A DNA stretch of 64,000 nucleotides from Bailinhaonella thermotolerans. GTDB lineage: Bacteria > Actinomycetota > Actinomycetes > Streptosporangiales > Streptosporangiaceae. Positions 57,858-64,000 of the stretch are shown piece by piece. The DNA is taken from NCBI RefSeq assembly GCF_003594875.1, contig NZ_QZEY01000002.1, forward strand, positions 248,001 through 312,000, given 5' to 3'. The position numbers were made by a program, and so were the translations under genes. Each line of letters opens with the position of its first letter. The stretch's first letter is position 1. The notes under the pieces are model-generated. The model made no database searches, was not told the origin of the DNA, and saw nothing but the letters and a program-made list of their open reading frames with translations.

Positions 57858-58718
57858 CTATTCTGACAACTCCTTCAGCACGTCCGTAATGAAGGAGCGT
57901 GACTCATCCGGCGTTAACGCGCGCGAGCCGAGATGGTCGAACATCAGCGTATAGGTGTCGAGGTCGCTCTGCTTCTCTAAATAAAGACTTCCTGTTCGGT
58001 ACTCTACGTAGACAATGTCCGGATCGGCCGCGTCGGGGAACAGCAATATGTGAAATCCCCCGTGAACCGCGGACGGCGCGCCCGCCGCGAAGGGCAGCAC
58101 CGAAAGCGACACGTTTTCGCGATACGACAGATCGATGAGCCGCCGCAGTTGTTCGCGCATCGTGGCCGGGCCCCCGGCGGGGCGGCGCAGCGCGGCCTCG
58201 CCGAGCACGACGCGCAGGCGCAGGGCGTCCTCGCGGTCGAGCAGGGCCTGGCGGCCGAGGCGCACCGCGACCCGCCGCTCGATCTCCCCCTCGGTCGCGC
58301 CGGCCGGGTCGGCCCGCATGAGCGCGCGGGCGTAGTCCTCAGTCTGGAGCAGGCCCGGCACCACCTCGGGTTCGTACGACGAGATGGCCCAGGCCTCCGC
58401 CTCCAGGCCCACGTAGACCTGGAACCAGTCGGGCACCGCGCGGCCGTACTGGTGCCACCAGCCGCGCTTGCGGGCGTCGCGCGCCATCGACAGCAGCGCC
58501 TCGCGCTGGTCGGCGGGCACGCCGTACAGGTCCAGCATCAGCGCGACCTCGCCGGGGCGGGCCCCGCTCTGCGCGCTCTCGATGCGGCTGATGGTGACGG
58601 GGGCGCAGCCCACGTGGCGCGCCACCTGTTCCCGGGTGTATCCAGCGCCCTTGCGCAACCGCCGGAGCTCGGCGGCCAGGCGGCGGCGGCGCGCGGTCGG
58701 GCTGGTGCGAGCACTCAC
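57858..58718 (-). CDS. XRE-family regulator with Scr1/DUF5753-type C-terminal domain
   Basis: Protein of 286 aa. The N-terminal helix-turn-helix (about 10-70) has LRRLRKGAGYTREQVARHVGCA and SRIESAQSG. The C-terminal domain (about 95-280) is the DUF5753 type found in actinobacterial XRE regulators, with YEPEVVPGLLQTEDYARAL. Tandem GTGs at 58721 and 58718 compete; the second is 4 nt from GGAGG and is chosen. It pairs with the DUF397 protein and probably regulates antibiotic production or development, by analogy with abaA and whiJ loci. Confidence 0.92.
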   Translation of the reverse strand: MSARTSPTARRRRLAAELRRLRKGAGYTREQVARHVGCAPVTISRIESAQSGARPGEVALMLDLYGVPADQREALLSMARDARKRGWWHQYGRAVPDWFQVYVGLEAEAWAISSYEPEVVPGLLQTEDYARALMRADPAGATEGEIERRVAVRLGRQALLDREDALRLRVVLGEAALRRPAGGPATMREQLRRLIDLSYRENVSLSVLPFAAGAPSAVHGGFHILLFPDAADPDIVYVEYRTGSLYLEKQSDLDTYTLMFDHLGSRALTPDESRSFITDVLKELSE

Positions 58719-58909
58719 CACGCCTCCCTGGTCTGCGAACGATCTGCGCTAGTTCACTCTGAACCGCTTGCAGCGGGCATCCGTGCGAGTCACACTCACA
58801 GCGTAGCGAGTTGCTGACGGCCCGTGTTCCCTTTCGTACGGTCGCACGCATGCGCGGGCGCCGTCGCGGACGGGGGACGGGAGACGAACGCGGGGAGCGT
58901 GGCGCCACC
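58719..58909. promoter_or_regulatory. Divergent promoter region of the XRE/ATP-binding trio
   Basis: The 191-bp gap contains AT-richer sequence at about 58735-58840, where promoters for both directions are expected. GTGAGTCACACTCAC near 58787-58801 shows a partly palindromic GAGT...ACTC pattern, a possible regulator site. Confidence 0.45.
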
Positions 58910-59350
58910 ATGACACAGTCCCGGGGTGAAGGCCCACAGGACGACCAGCACAGGCAGCCCGCGGGGGGGCCGCCGTCGCCCGTCGTGCTCGTCGTGGCGC
59001 TCCCCGGCGAGGTGCGCACCGCGCGGCGGCACGTGCGGCGCGTCCTGGGCCAGGGGCACCCGGCGGTGCGCGACGTGGAGCTGCTGGTCAGCGAGCTCGT
59101 CACCAACTCCGTGCAGCACTCGGACTCCGCCGGCGACGGGCTCGTGCGCGTCGAGGTGACGAACGCCGACGGGGTCGTGCGCGTCGAGGTGGAGGACGAC
59201 GGCTCCCCCGACAGCGTGCCGTGCATGTCGGCCGACCACTACTCCGCCGACAACGGCCGCGGGATGCTGCTCGTGGACGCCCTGGCCACCACGTGGGGCG
59301 TGCTCCGCGAGAAGGGCCGCACCACGACCTGGTTCACGCTCAAATACTGA
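58910..59350 (+). CDS. RsbW-like ATP-binding regulatory protein
   Basis: Protein of 146 aa, a single HATPase_c domain: N-box ELLVSELVTNSVQHS, G1 box VEDDGSPD and G2 NGRGMLL. It resembles anti-sigma factor kinases of the RsbW/SpoIIAB family and is divergent from the XRE/DUF397 pair. It may bind a sigma factor or the DUF397 partner. The ATG at 58910 is preferred; GGGGAG lies 12 nt upstream, a long spacing. Confidence 0.9.
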   Translation: MTQSRGEGPQDDQHRQPAGGPPSPVVLVVALPGEVRTARRHVRRVLGQGHPAVRDVELLVSELVTNSVQHSDSAGDGLVRVEVTNADGVVRVEVEDDGSPDSVPCMSADHYSADNGRGMLLVDALATTWGVLREKGRTTTWFTLKY

Positions 59351-59416
59351 CGCGGCCCGCGGGCCACCGCGCCCGGTGATCTTCTGGCCGGGTTAATTCC
59401 TTTTCCACCGCATCGC

Positions 59417-59465
59417 ATTAGGCGCCGCCCGGGACGGATTAACCGTCACCGTGACGGCGCCTAAT
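59417..59465. promoter_or_regulatory. Inverted repeat, operator or terminator
   Basis: ATTAGGCGCCG at 59417-59427 and its exact reverse complement at 59455-59465 flank a 27-nt loop. The loop itself contains GTCACCGTGAC, a smaller palindrome. It may terminate the preceding ATP-binding gene or act as a binding site. Confidence 0.55.
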
Positions 59466-59780
59466 ACGTGAATACGGGGCGTGCGCGGGGGGCGTGGATT
59501 CGGGGGTCGCCCGGAATTGTTTCGGGGAGCGCGGGAAAACGGGGCCCGAACGGCCGGGCGGCATCTTACCGCCGACGTCCGGCCGCCATTGCGCGGGCCC
59601 GCGCGCACGCGAGAAGGGGGTTCACCGCGGGTGGAAGGGATTACCCCGGCGATGAAACCCGGCAGCCCCGGGGGACCCACCGGGTCAGGACCCGGGGAGG
59701 ACCGGGAGCGCGTGTCCCCGCCCCCGCGGCGTCGCCGCCCGGCAGCGGCGGGCCCGCTGGCGTCGGCGGGCCGCGACGGG

Positions 59781-59892
59781 CCCCGGCGGGTCAGCGGGCG
59801 TCAGCGCGCCGCGACGGTCCTCGGCGGGTCAGCGGGCCCCGGCGGGTCAGCGGGCGTCAGCGCGCCGCGACGGTCCTCGGCGGGTCAGCGGG
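59781..59892. repeat. 56-bp perfect tandem duplication
   Basis: The sequence at 59781-59836 is repeated exactly at 59837-59892. Inside each copy a GTCAGCGGG motif recurs, and the same short motif continues to the end of the next gene. Confidence 0.95.
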
Positions 59893-59910
59893 CCTCAGCG
59901 GGTCAGCGCC

Positions 59911-61101
59911 TCAGCGGGCCTCCAGCCGGTAGACGGGGCCGCCCAGGCTGAGCACGTAGACGTTGCCCTCCGCGTCGGTGCCGAACGAGGACAGCTCCTC
60001 GACCTTCCCGATCTCCCGCGACGGCCCCACGCCGTCCGCCGTGACCGGGGCGGCCTTGATCCAGCCCGCGCAGAAGTCGCCGTAGAGGAAGTGCCCGTCC
60101 AGCCCGGGCACGCTCGGCCCCCGGTACACCGGCCCGGCGATCACCGAGCAGGCGCCGTCCTCGCGCAGGGGGTACTCGATCACGGGGTCCACCGCGCCCT
60201 CCGGCTTCTCTCCCCCGTTGAAGGGGTGCCGGCCCTCGCGCAGGTTCCAGCCGTAGTTCTGCCCGCCCTGCGACCTGCCCGGCTGCCGGTTGACCTCCTC
60301 CCACGCGTTCTGCCCGACGTCGCCGATCCACAGGTCGCCGGTCTGGGAGTCGAAGGTGAACCGCCACGGGTTGCGCAGGCCGTACGCCCAGATCTCGGGC
60401 CTGGCCCCGGCGCGGCCGACGAAGGGGTTGTCGCGCGGCACGCCGTACGGCTTCGAGCCGTCGGGGCGCGGCGAGATGCGCAGGATCTTGCCCAGCCAGG
60501 TGCCGAGCTTCTGCCCGTTGCCCTGCGGGTCGCCGCCCGAGCCGCCGTCGCCGAGCCCGATGTAGAGGTGCCCGTCGGGGCCGAAGGCGAGCTGCCCGCC
60601 GTTGTGGTTCTCGAACGGCTGGCGCTGGGTGAGCACCTCGCGCCAGGTCCCCGCGCGGCCGTCCTCGGACATGGCGTACTCGCGGATGTGCGTGTGGCCG
60701 CCCTGGTCGGTGAAGTTCAGGTACAGGTAGCGGCCGTCCGGGGAGAACGCGATGCCCAGCAGCCCCTGCTCGGAGCCGGTGCTGACGTCGCCGCTCAGGT
60801 CCACCAGGGGCTCGTCCGCGACCTTCCCGTCGCGGATCACCCGCACCCGGCCGGTCTGCTCGGTGACGTACAGCGCGGGGTCGTCCTTGCGGACCGTCAG
60901 CGAGGTGGGGTTCTGCACCTCGGCGATCTGCCGGAGCTCGACGCGCCCGGGCCGCGGCGCGGGGTTCTCCCCGGTGGCCGGGGCGCCCCCGGTGGCGGGC
61001 GGCGGGTCCCCCGTGCCCGTCCCGGGGTCCTGCCGGGAGCAGGCTCCCAGCGCGAGCACCAGCACCACGACACCCAGCAGGGGCTTCAGTGATCGCTCCA
61101 C
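59911..61101 (-). CDS. PQQ-dependent sugar dehydrogenase-like lipoprotein
   Basis: Protein of 396 aa, a glucose/sorbosone dehydrogenase six-bladed beta-propeller with a lipoprotein signal (hydrophobic core, lipobox LGAC at about residue 20). Motifs of the family: EQGLLGIAFSPDG, HNGGQLAFGPDGHLYIGLGDGG, YGLRNPWRF and GDVGQN. Members of this group oxidise sugars or bind PQQ, though many actinobacterial ones are not biochemically proven. The GTG at 61101 is chosen, with AGGA 8 nt upstream; the ATG at 61164 adds an unlikely Gly-rich extension before the signal peptide. Confidence 0.88.
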   Translation of the reverse strand: MERSLKPLLGVVVLVLALGACSRQDPGTGTGDPPPATGGAPATGENPAPRPGRVELRQIAEVQNPTSLTVRKDDPALYVTEQTGRVRVIRDGKVADEPLVDLSGDVSTGSEQGLLGIAFSPDGRYLYLNFTDQGGHTHIREYAMSEDGRAGTWREVLTQRQPFENHNGGQLAFGPDGHLYIGLGDGGSGGDPQGNGQKLGTWLGKILRISPRPDGSKPYGVPRDNPFVGRAGARPEIWAYGLRNPWRFTFDSQTGDLWIGDVGQNAWEEVNRQPGRSQGGQNYGWNLREGRHPFNGGEKPEGAVDPVIEYPLREDGACSVIAGPVYRGPSVPGLDGHFLYGDFCAGWIKAAPVTADGVGPSREIGKVEELSSFGTDAEGNVYVLSLGGPVYRLEAR

Positions 61102-61305
61102 ACGGTCAATCCTGACACCTCCGCCCTTTCCGCGCGCCCCACTCGGCCCACCGATTCCGATCACGTCCCCTTTCCCGCCGGCGTACGGCTCCCGCCTCCG
61201 GCGCGGCCCCGCCCGCGCGCCGCCGTGTCCCGCCCGGTGCCACGGGCGTTCGCGCGCGGGGGTTCGGGAGGATCACCGGCGAACGCACCCGTTAGGGTTC
61301 GGGGC

Positions 61306-62064
61306 ATGCCGAGCGCACTCATCACCGGAGCAACCGCGGGGATCGGGGCGGCCTACGCCCGACGCCTGGCCGCGGACGGATTCGACCTCGTCCTGGTGGC
61401 CCGGGACGAGAAACGGCTGGCCGAGGCCGCCGGGCGGCTGCGGTCCAAGCGGGTGAGCGTCGAGGTGCTGCCCGCCGACCTGGCGACGGACGAGGGCATC
61501 TCGGCGGTCGAGGCGCGGGCCGGCGCGGGGGTGGACCTCGTGGTGAACAACGCCGGGTTCGGCCACCCGGGCGCGTTCCTCCAGGTCCCCGTGGCCGACG
61601 AGCTGGCGATGCTCAAGGTGCACGTCGAGGCGGTGCTGCGGATCACGCGGGCCGCGCTGCCGCCGATGGTCGAGCACGGCCGGGGGGCGATCATCAACGT
61701 GGCGTCGGTGGCGGCGTTCTTCCCGCGCGGCACCTACAGCGCCACCAAGGCGTGGGTGGTCAACTTCAGCGAGTCGGTCGCCCAGGACGTGAACGCCGAG
61801 GGCGTGCGCGTCATGGCGCTGTGCCCCGGCTTCACCCACACCGAGTTCCACCGGCGGGCCGGCATGAACACCTCGAACATCCCCGGCTTCCTGTGGCTCT
61901 CCGCCGACCGCGTGGTCAACGAGAGCCTGCGCGACCTCGCCCGGGGCCTGCGCGTGAGCGTCCCCGGCACCCGCTACAAGGTGCTGGTGGGCGCGGGCAG
62001 GCTCATCCCCCGCAACCTCGCCGGCCGCCTCTCCTCCCGCGCCGGCCGCCGCTTCGACAAGTGA
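61306..62064 (+). CDS. Short-chain dehydrogenase/reductase
   Basis: SDR of 252 aa with the cofactor motif TGATAGIG, the NNAG motif, catalytic Ser in NVASVAAF and YSATK (Tyr-x-x-x-Lys). The C-terminal part is of the YqjQ/DltE-like group. NADP(H) preference is suggested by Arg in VARDEKR after the second strand. TAGGGT at 61293-61298 lies 7 nt before the ATG and suggests a leaderless start. The substrate is unknown. Confidence 0.93.
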   Translation: MPSALITGATAGIGAAYARRLAADGFDLVLVARDEKRLAEAAGRLRSKRVSVEVLPADLATDEGISAVEARAGAGVDLVVNNAGFGHPGAFLQVPVADELAMLKVHVEAVLRITRAALPPMVEHGRGAIINVASVAAFFPRGTYSATKAWVVNFSESVAQDVNAEGVRVMALCPGFTHTEFHRRAGMNTSNIPGFLWLSADRVVNESLRDLARGLRVSVPGTRYKVLVGAGRLIPRNLAGRLSSRAGRRFDK

Positions 62065-62117
62065 CCTGACGGCCGCGCCGCGGCACGGCGGGCGCGCGGC
62101 CGTACGGGAAGAGGGAC

Positions 62118-62143
62118 GGCCCCCGCCCGGGCGGGCGGGGGCC
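62118..62143. terminator. Hairpin terminator between SDR and msiK
   Basis: GGCCCCCGCCCG at 62118-62129 pairs with 62132-62143 over 12 bp with a very short loop. It is positioned between the two converging genes. Confidence 0.85.
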
Positions 62144-62158
62144 GGTGCGGGTGGCGGG

Positions 62159-63370
62159 TCAGCGGTTGGCCGGGTGGCCGATGGCCAGGCCCGACTCCTT
62201 GTCGAAGAAGTGCAGGTTGTTGGTGTCCACGGCGAGCTCGACGCTGTCGCCGGGGCGGACGTGGCTGCGGGCGTTGACGCGGGCGGTCCACATGGACTTG
62301 TCGCCGGCCAGCGGCAGGGCGGTGACGTCCTCCTCCTCGCCGGCGTCCTGCGCCAGGGCGGCGGTGTCCTTGTGCTCGACCGGCGGCGAGTCGATCATGA
62401 AGATGACGTTGATCTCGCTGCCCAGCTCCTCGGTGACCTCGGCCTTGACGCTCATGCGGGCCCAGTCGCCGTTGCCGTTGGAGGCCTCGTCGAAGTCGGA
62501 CGGGCGGACGCCCAGGATGAGCGGCTTGCCGAAGTAGCCGTCCAGGCCCGGCTTGTCGGCGAAGATCTTCTCCGGGACGGGCAGCTTGTAGCCCGCGAAG
62601 GCGACCGAGGCGCCGCCGTCGCCGCGGACCAGCTCGGCGTTGGCGAAGTTCATGGCCGGGGAGCCCATGAAGCCGGCGACGAAGAGGTTGACCGGGCTGT
62701 CGAACAGGTTCTGCGGGGTGTCCACCTGCTGGAGGAGGCCGTCGCGCAGGACGCAGACGCGGTCGCCGAGGGTCATGGCCTCGATCTGGTCGTGGGTGAC
62801 GTAGACCGTGGTGACGCCCAGGCGCTCGTGGAGCTGGTTGAGGGAGGCGCGCATGGAGACGCGGAGCTTGGCGTCCAGGTTGGACAGCGGCTCGTCCATG
62901 AGGAACGCCTGGGGCTCGCGGACGATGGCGCGGCCCATGGCGACACGCTGGCGCTGACCACCGGACAGGGCGGCCGGCTTGCGCTTGAGGTACTGCTCCA
63001 GGCCCAGCATGCGGGCGGCCTCGAGGACGCGCTTCTGGATCTCGGCCTTGGGCATCTTGCGCAGCTTGAGGCCGAACGCGAGGTTCTCCTCCACCGTCAT
63101 GTGCGGGTAGAGGGCGTAGTTCTGGAACACCATCGCGATGTCGCGGTCCTTCGGCGGCAGGTCGTTGACCACGCGGTCGCCGATGGAGATCGTGCCGCCG
63201 CTGATGTCCTCAAGACCCGCGATCATCCGCAGCGCGGTGGACTTGCCACAGCCCGACGGGCCGACGAGCACCATGAACTCGCCGTCGCGGATGTCGAGGT
63301 TGAGCCCGTTGACCGCCTTCGTGCCACCGGCGTAGATCTTGTCAACGTTCTCAAGCTTGATGCCAGCCAT
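62159..63370 (-). CDS. msiK: Sugar ABC transporter ATPase (MsiK/UgpC family)
   Basis: Protein of 403 aa with Walker A GPSGCGKST (about residues 37-45), signature LSGGQRQR, Walker B AFLMDEPLSNLD, and a C-terminal MalK-like regulatory domain (about 240-403). In Streptomyces the MsiK ATPase energises many sugar importers, and this stand-alone copy without permeases fits that multitask role. AAGGA lies about 8 nt before the ATG at 63370. A LacI-like operator (63395-63406) lies in its promoter. Confidence 0.93.
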   Translation of the reverse strand: MAGIKLENVDKIYAGGTKAVNGLNLDIRDGEFMVLVGPSGCGKSTALRMIAGLEDISGGTISIGDRVVNDLPPKDRDIAMVFQNYALYPHMTVEENLAFGLKLRKMPKAEIQKRVLEAARMLGLEQYLKRKPAALSGGQRQRVAMGRAIVREPQAFLMDEPLSNLDAKLRVSMRASLNQLHERLGVTTVYVTHDQIEAMTLGDRVCVLRDGLLQQVDTPQNLFDSPVNLFVAGFMGSPAMNFANAELVRGDGGASVAFAGYKLPVPEKIFADKPGLDGYFGKPLILGVRPSDFDEASNGNGDWARMSVKAEVTEELGSEINVIFMIDSPPVEHKDTAALAQDAGEEEDVTALPLAGDKSMWTARVNARSHVRPGDSVELAVDTNNLHFFDKESGLAIGHPANR

Positions 63371-63394
63371 GAACGATCCTTCGGGGAGCAGGTT

Positions 63395-63406
63395 GGATAC
63401 GTTTTC
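63395..63406. promoter_or_regulatory. LacI-like operator in the msiK promoter
   Basis: GGATACGTTTTC resembles the GGAAACGTTTCC-type palindrome bound by many actinobacterial LacI regulators, with two mismatches, and is centred 30 bp upstream of the msiK ATG. Confidence 0.6.
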
Positions 63407-63489
63407 ACCGCAGCTCACCAGAACCGGACATCCGTGTCAAGAGCGCAGCACCAGAAGCCCGCATATCGACAATCCCGCACCTCCCATGA

Positions 63490-63503
63490 TGGAATCGTTT
63501 CCA
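63490..63503. promoter_or_regulatory. LacI-like operator before the lacI gene
   Basis: TGGAATCGTTTCCA, with palindromic arms TGGAA and TTCCA, lies 22 bp before the LacI ATG. It is of the same class as the site upstream of msiK, suggesting that the regulator controls both. Confidence 0.7.
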
Positions 63504-63525
63504 CATCCAGAAGGGGGCCGAGGCC

Positions 63526-64000
63526 ATGCCGCCGAGAAGGGCCACGATCAAGGACGTCGCCGCCGCGGCCGGGGTCGGTGTGGCGACGGTCTCCCGGGTG
63601 CTGTCCGGCACCGGCTCGGCCAGCCCCGAGACGCGTGAGCGGGTGCTGGCCGCCGCGGCCCGGCTGGACTACCGGCCGAGCGCGCTGGGCCGCAGCCTCA
63701 AGCTGGGGCGCAGCGGCGGCCTCGGGCTGCTCGTGCCCGGCCTGGCGAACACCTTCTACGGCCAGCTCGCCGACGGCGTGCTCGCGTGCGCCCGGTCGAT
63801 GGGCGAGCACGTGGTGGTGGGCGCGACCGGGGACGACCCGGAGCGCGAGGCGAGCCTGCTCGGGAGCCTGGTCGAGCAGGGGGTCGAGCGGGTCGTCGCG
63901 GTGCCGTCCGGCGACGGCCTCGGCGAGAACTGGGAGCCGGCCCTGCGCGCCGGGCTGCGCGTGGTGTTCGCCGGGCGGCCCGGCCCCGGGAGCGCGCCCT
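63526..64000 (+). CDS. LacI-family transcriptional regulator, cut by the window edge
   Basis: The first 158 codons are visible and the gene continues outside the window. The helix-turn-helix (about residues 6-55) is standard: TIKDVAAAAGVGVATVSRVL, then SPETRERV and LDYRPSALGR. The periplasmic-binding-like domain starts near 60 (GLLVPGLANTFYGQLADGV). GAAGGGGG precedes the ATG at 63526. It is divergent from msiK, and both carry matching palindromic operators. Confidence 0.93.
   Translation, partial: MPPRRATIKDVAAAAGVGVATVSRVLSGTGSASPETRERVLAAAARLDYRPSALGRSLKLGRSGGLGLLVPGLANTFYGQLADGVLACARSMGEHVVVGATGDDPEREASLLGSLVEQGVERVVAVPSGDGLGENWEPALRAGLRVVFAGRPGPGSAP

Larger units (their letters stand above)
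59351..59910. other. 560-bp region without a supported gene
   Basis: It holds an 11-bp inverted repeat (59417-59465), a region of lower G+C than its surroundings (59380-59480), and a 56-bp tandem duplication at 59781-59892. Open frames on both strands (for example 59481-59951) are Arg/Gly/Pro filler and I do not call them genes. Confidence 0.6.

Noticed and set aside
59481-59951. Plus-strand open frame in the gap before the PQQ-type gene
   Set aside because: Arg/Gly/Pro filler that runs into the 56-bp duplication; no start signal, no domain and no codon pattern like the neighbours.

Overview
The window is chromosomal DNA from a very GC-rich actinobacterium (roughly 72% G+C by eye). GTG and TTG starts are frequent and many operons are translationally coupled through ATGA, GTGA or TGATG overlaps. 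The DUF397/XRE/RsbW-like ATP-binding trio, an MsiK-type sugar ATPase beside a LacI regulator, a PsuG/PsuK pair and several leaderless-looking promoters all fit a filamentous actinomycete, most likely Streptosporangiales or a relative. Genus cannot be set from the sequence alone. I see no rRNA, tRNA, CRISPR array, insertion sequence or phage genes, so this looks like core or semi-core chromosome.

Layout. 1-11 kb: an M50-type membrane peptidase, a receptor-like Ser/Thr kinase with an extracellular Fn3-like domain, an MFS exporter, and a coupled Fn3 protein - MoxR ATPase - DUF58 - TgpA-like transglutaminase operon whose transglutaminase domain seems to lack its catalytic residues. 11-14.5 kb: a phytoene-desaturase-like oxidoreductase coupled to a GAF-PP2C-HATPase regulator. 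14.6-20.2 kb: a four-gene cluster of an SMC-like ATPase and three accessory proteins, resembling Wadjet/MksBEF condensins but without the nuclease subunit; this is the best candidate for an undescribed system. 20-27 kb: a secreted TIM-barrel-like protein, a metallo-beta-lactamase-fold protein with a degenerate metal motif, and SbcCD. 27-33 kb: a DrrAB-type ABC exporter, an exported intradiol dioxygenase with a LysR regulator, and pseudouridine catabolism (PsuG/PsuK). 33.5-40 kb: PolX, a crotonase, a cupin protein, kynureninase and an enolase-superfamily protein with both catalytic lysines changed to arginine. 40-47.6 kb: a five-gene MoxR/VWA/DUF5682/DUF5691 cluster resembling the E. coli yeh genes, in which the SWIM-protein member lacks its zinc finger. 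47.7-48.8 kb: a cobalt-type nitrile hydratase-like enzyme split into three genes, as in thiocyanate hydrolase and toyocamycin nitrile hydratase. 49-54.4 kb: a secreted M28 aminopeptidase, an FtsH-like AAA protease paired with a lipoprotein, and a MarR regulator. 54.7-59.4 kb: a FetB-like permease and TetR regulator divergent from a membrane protein, then the DUF397/XRE/anti-sigma-like trio. 59.9-64 kb: a PQQ-type sugar dehydrogenase lipoprotein, an SDR, MsiK/UgpC and the start of a LacI regulator, with matching palindromic operators before the last two.

Repeats and signals. Strong hairpin terminators lie at 20214, 33033, 33405, 48934, 57518 and 62118. Several short tandem arrays have periods of 12-56 bp. 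The palindromic decamer GCCGTACGGC occurs at least 18 times, far above a rough expectation below one. A TANNNT hexamer lies 5-8 nt before the start codon of at least nine genes, which suggests leaderless transcription.
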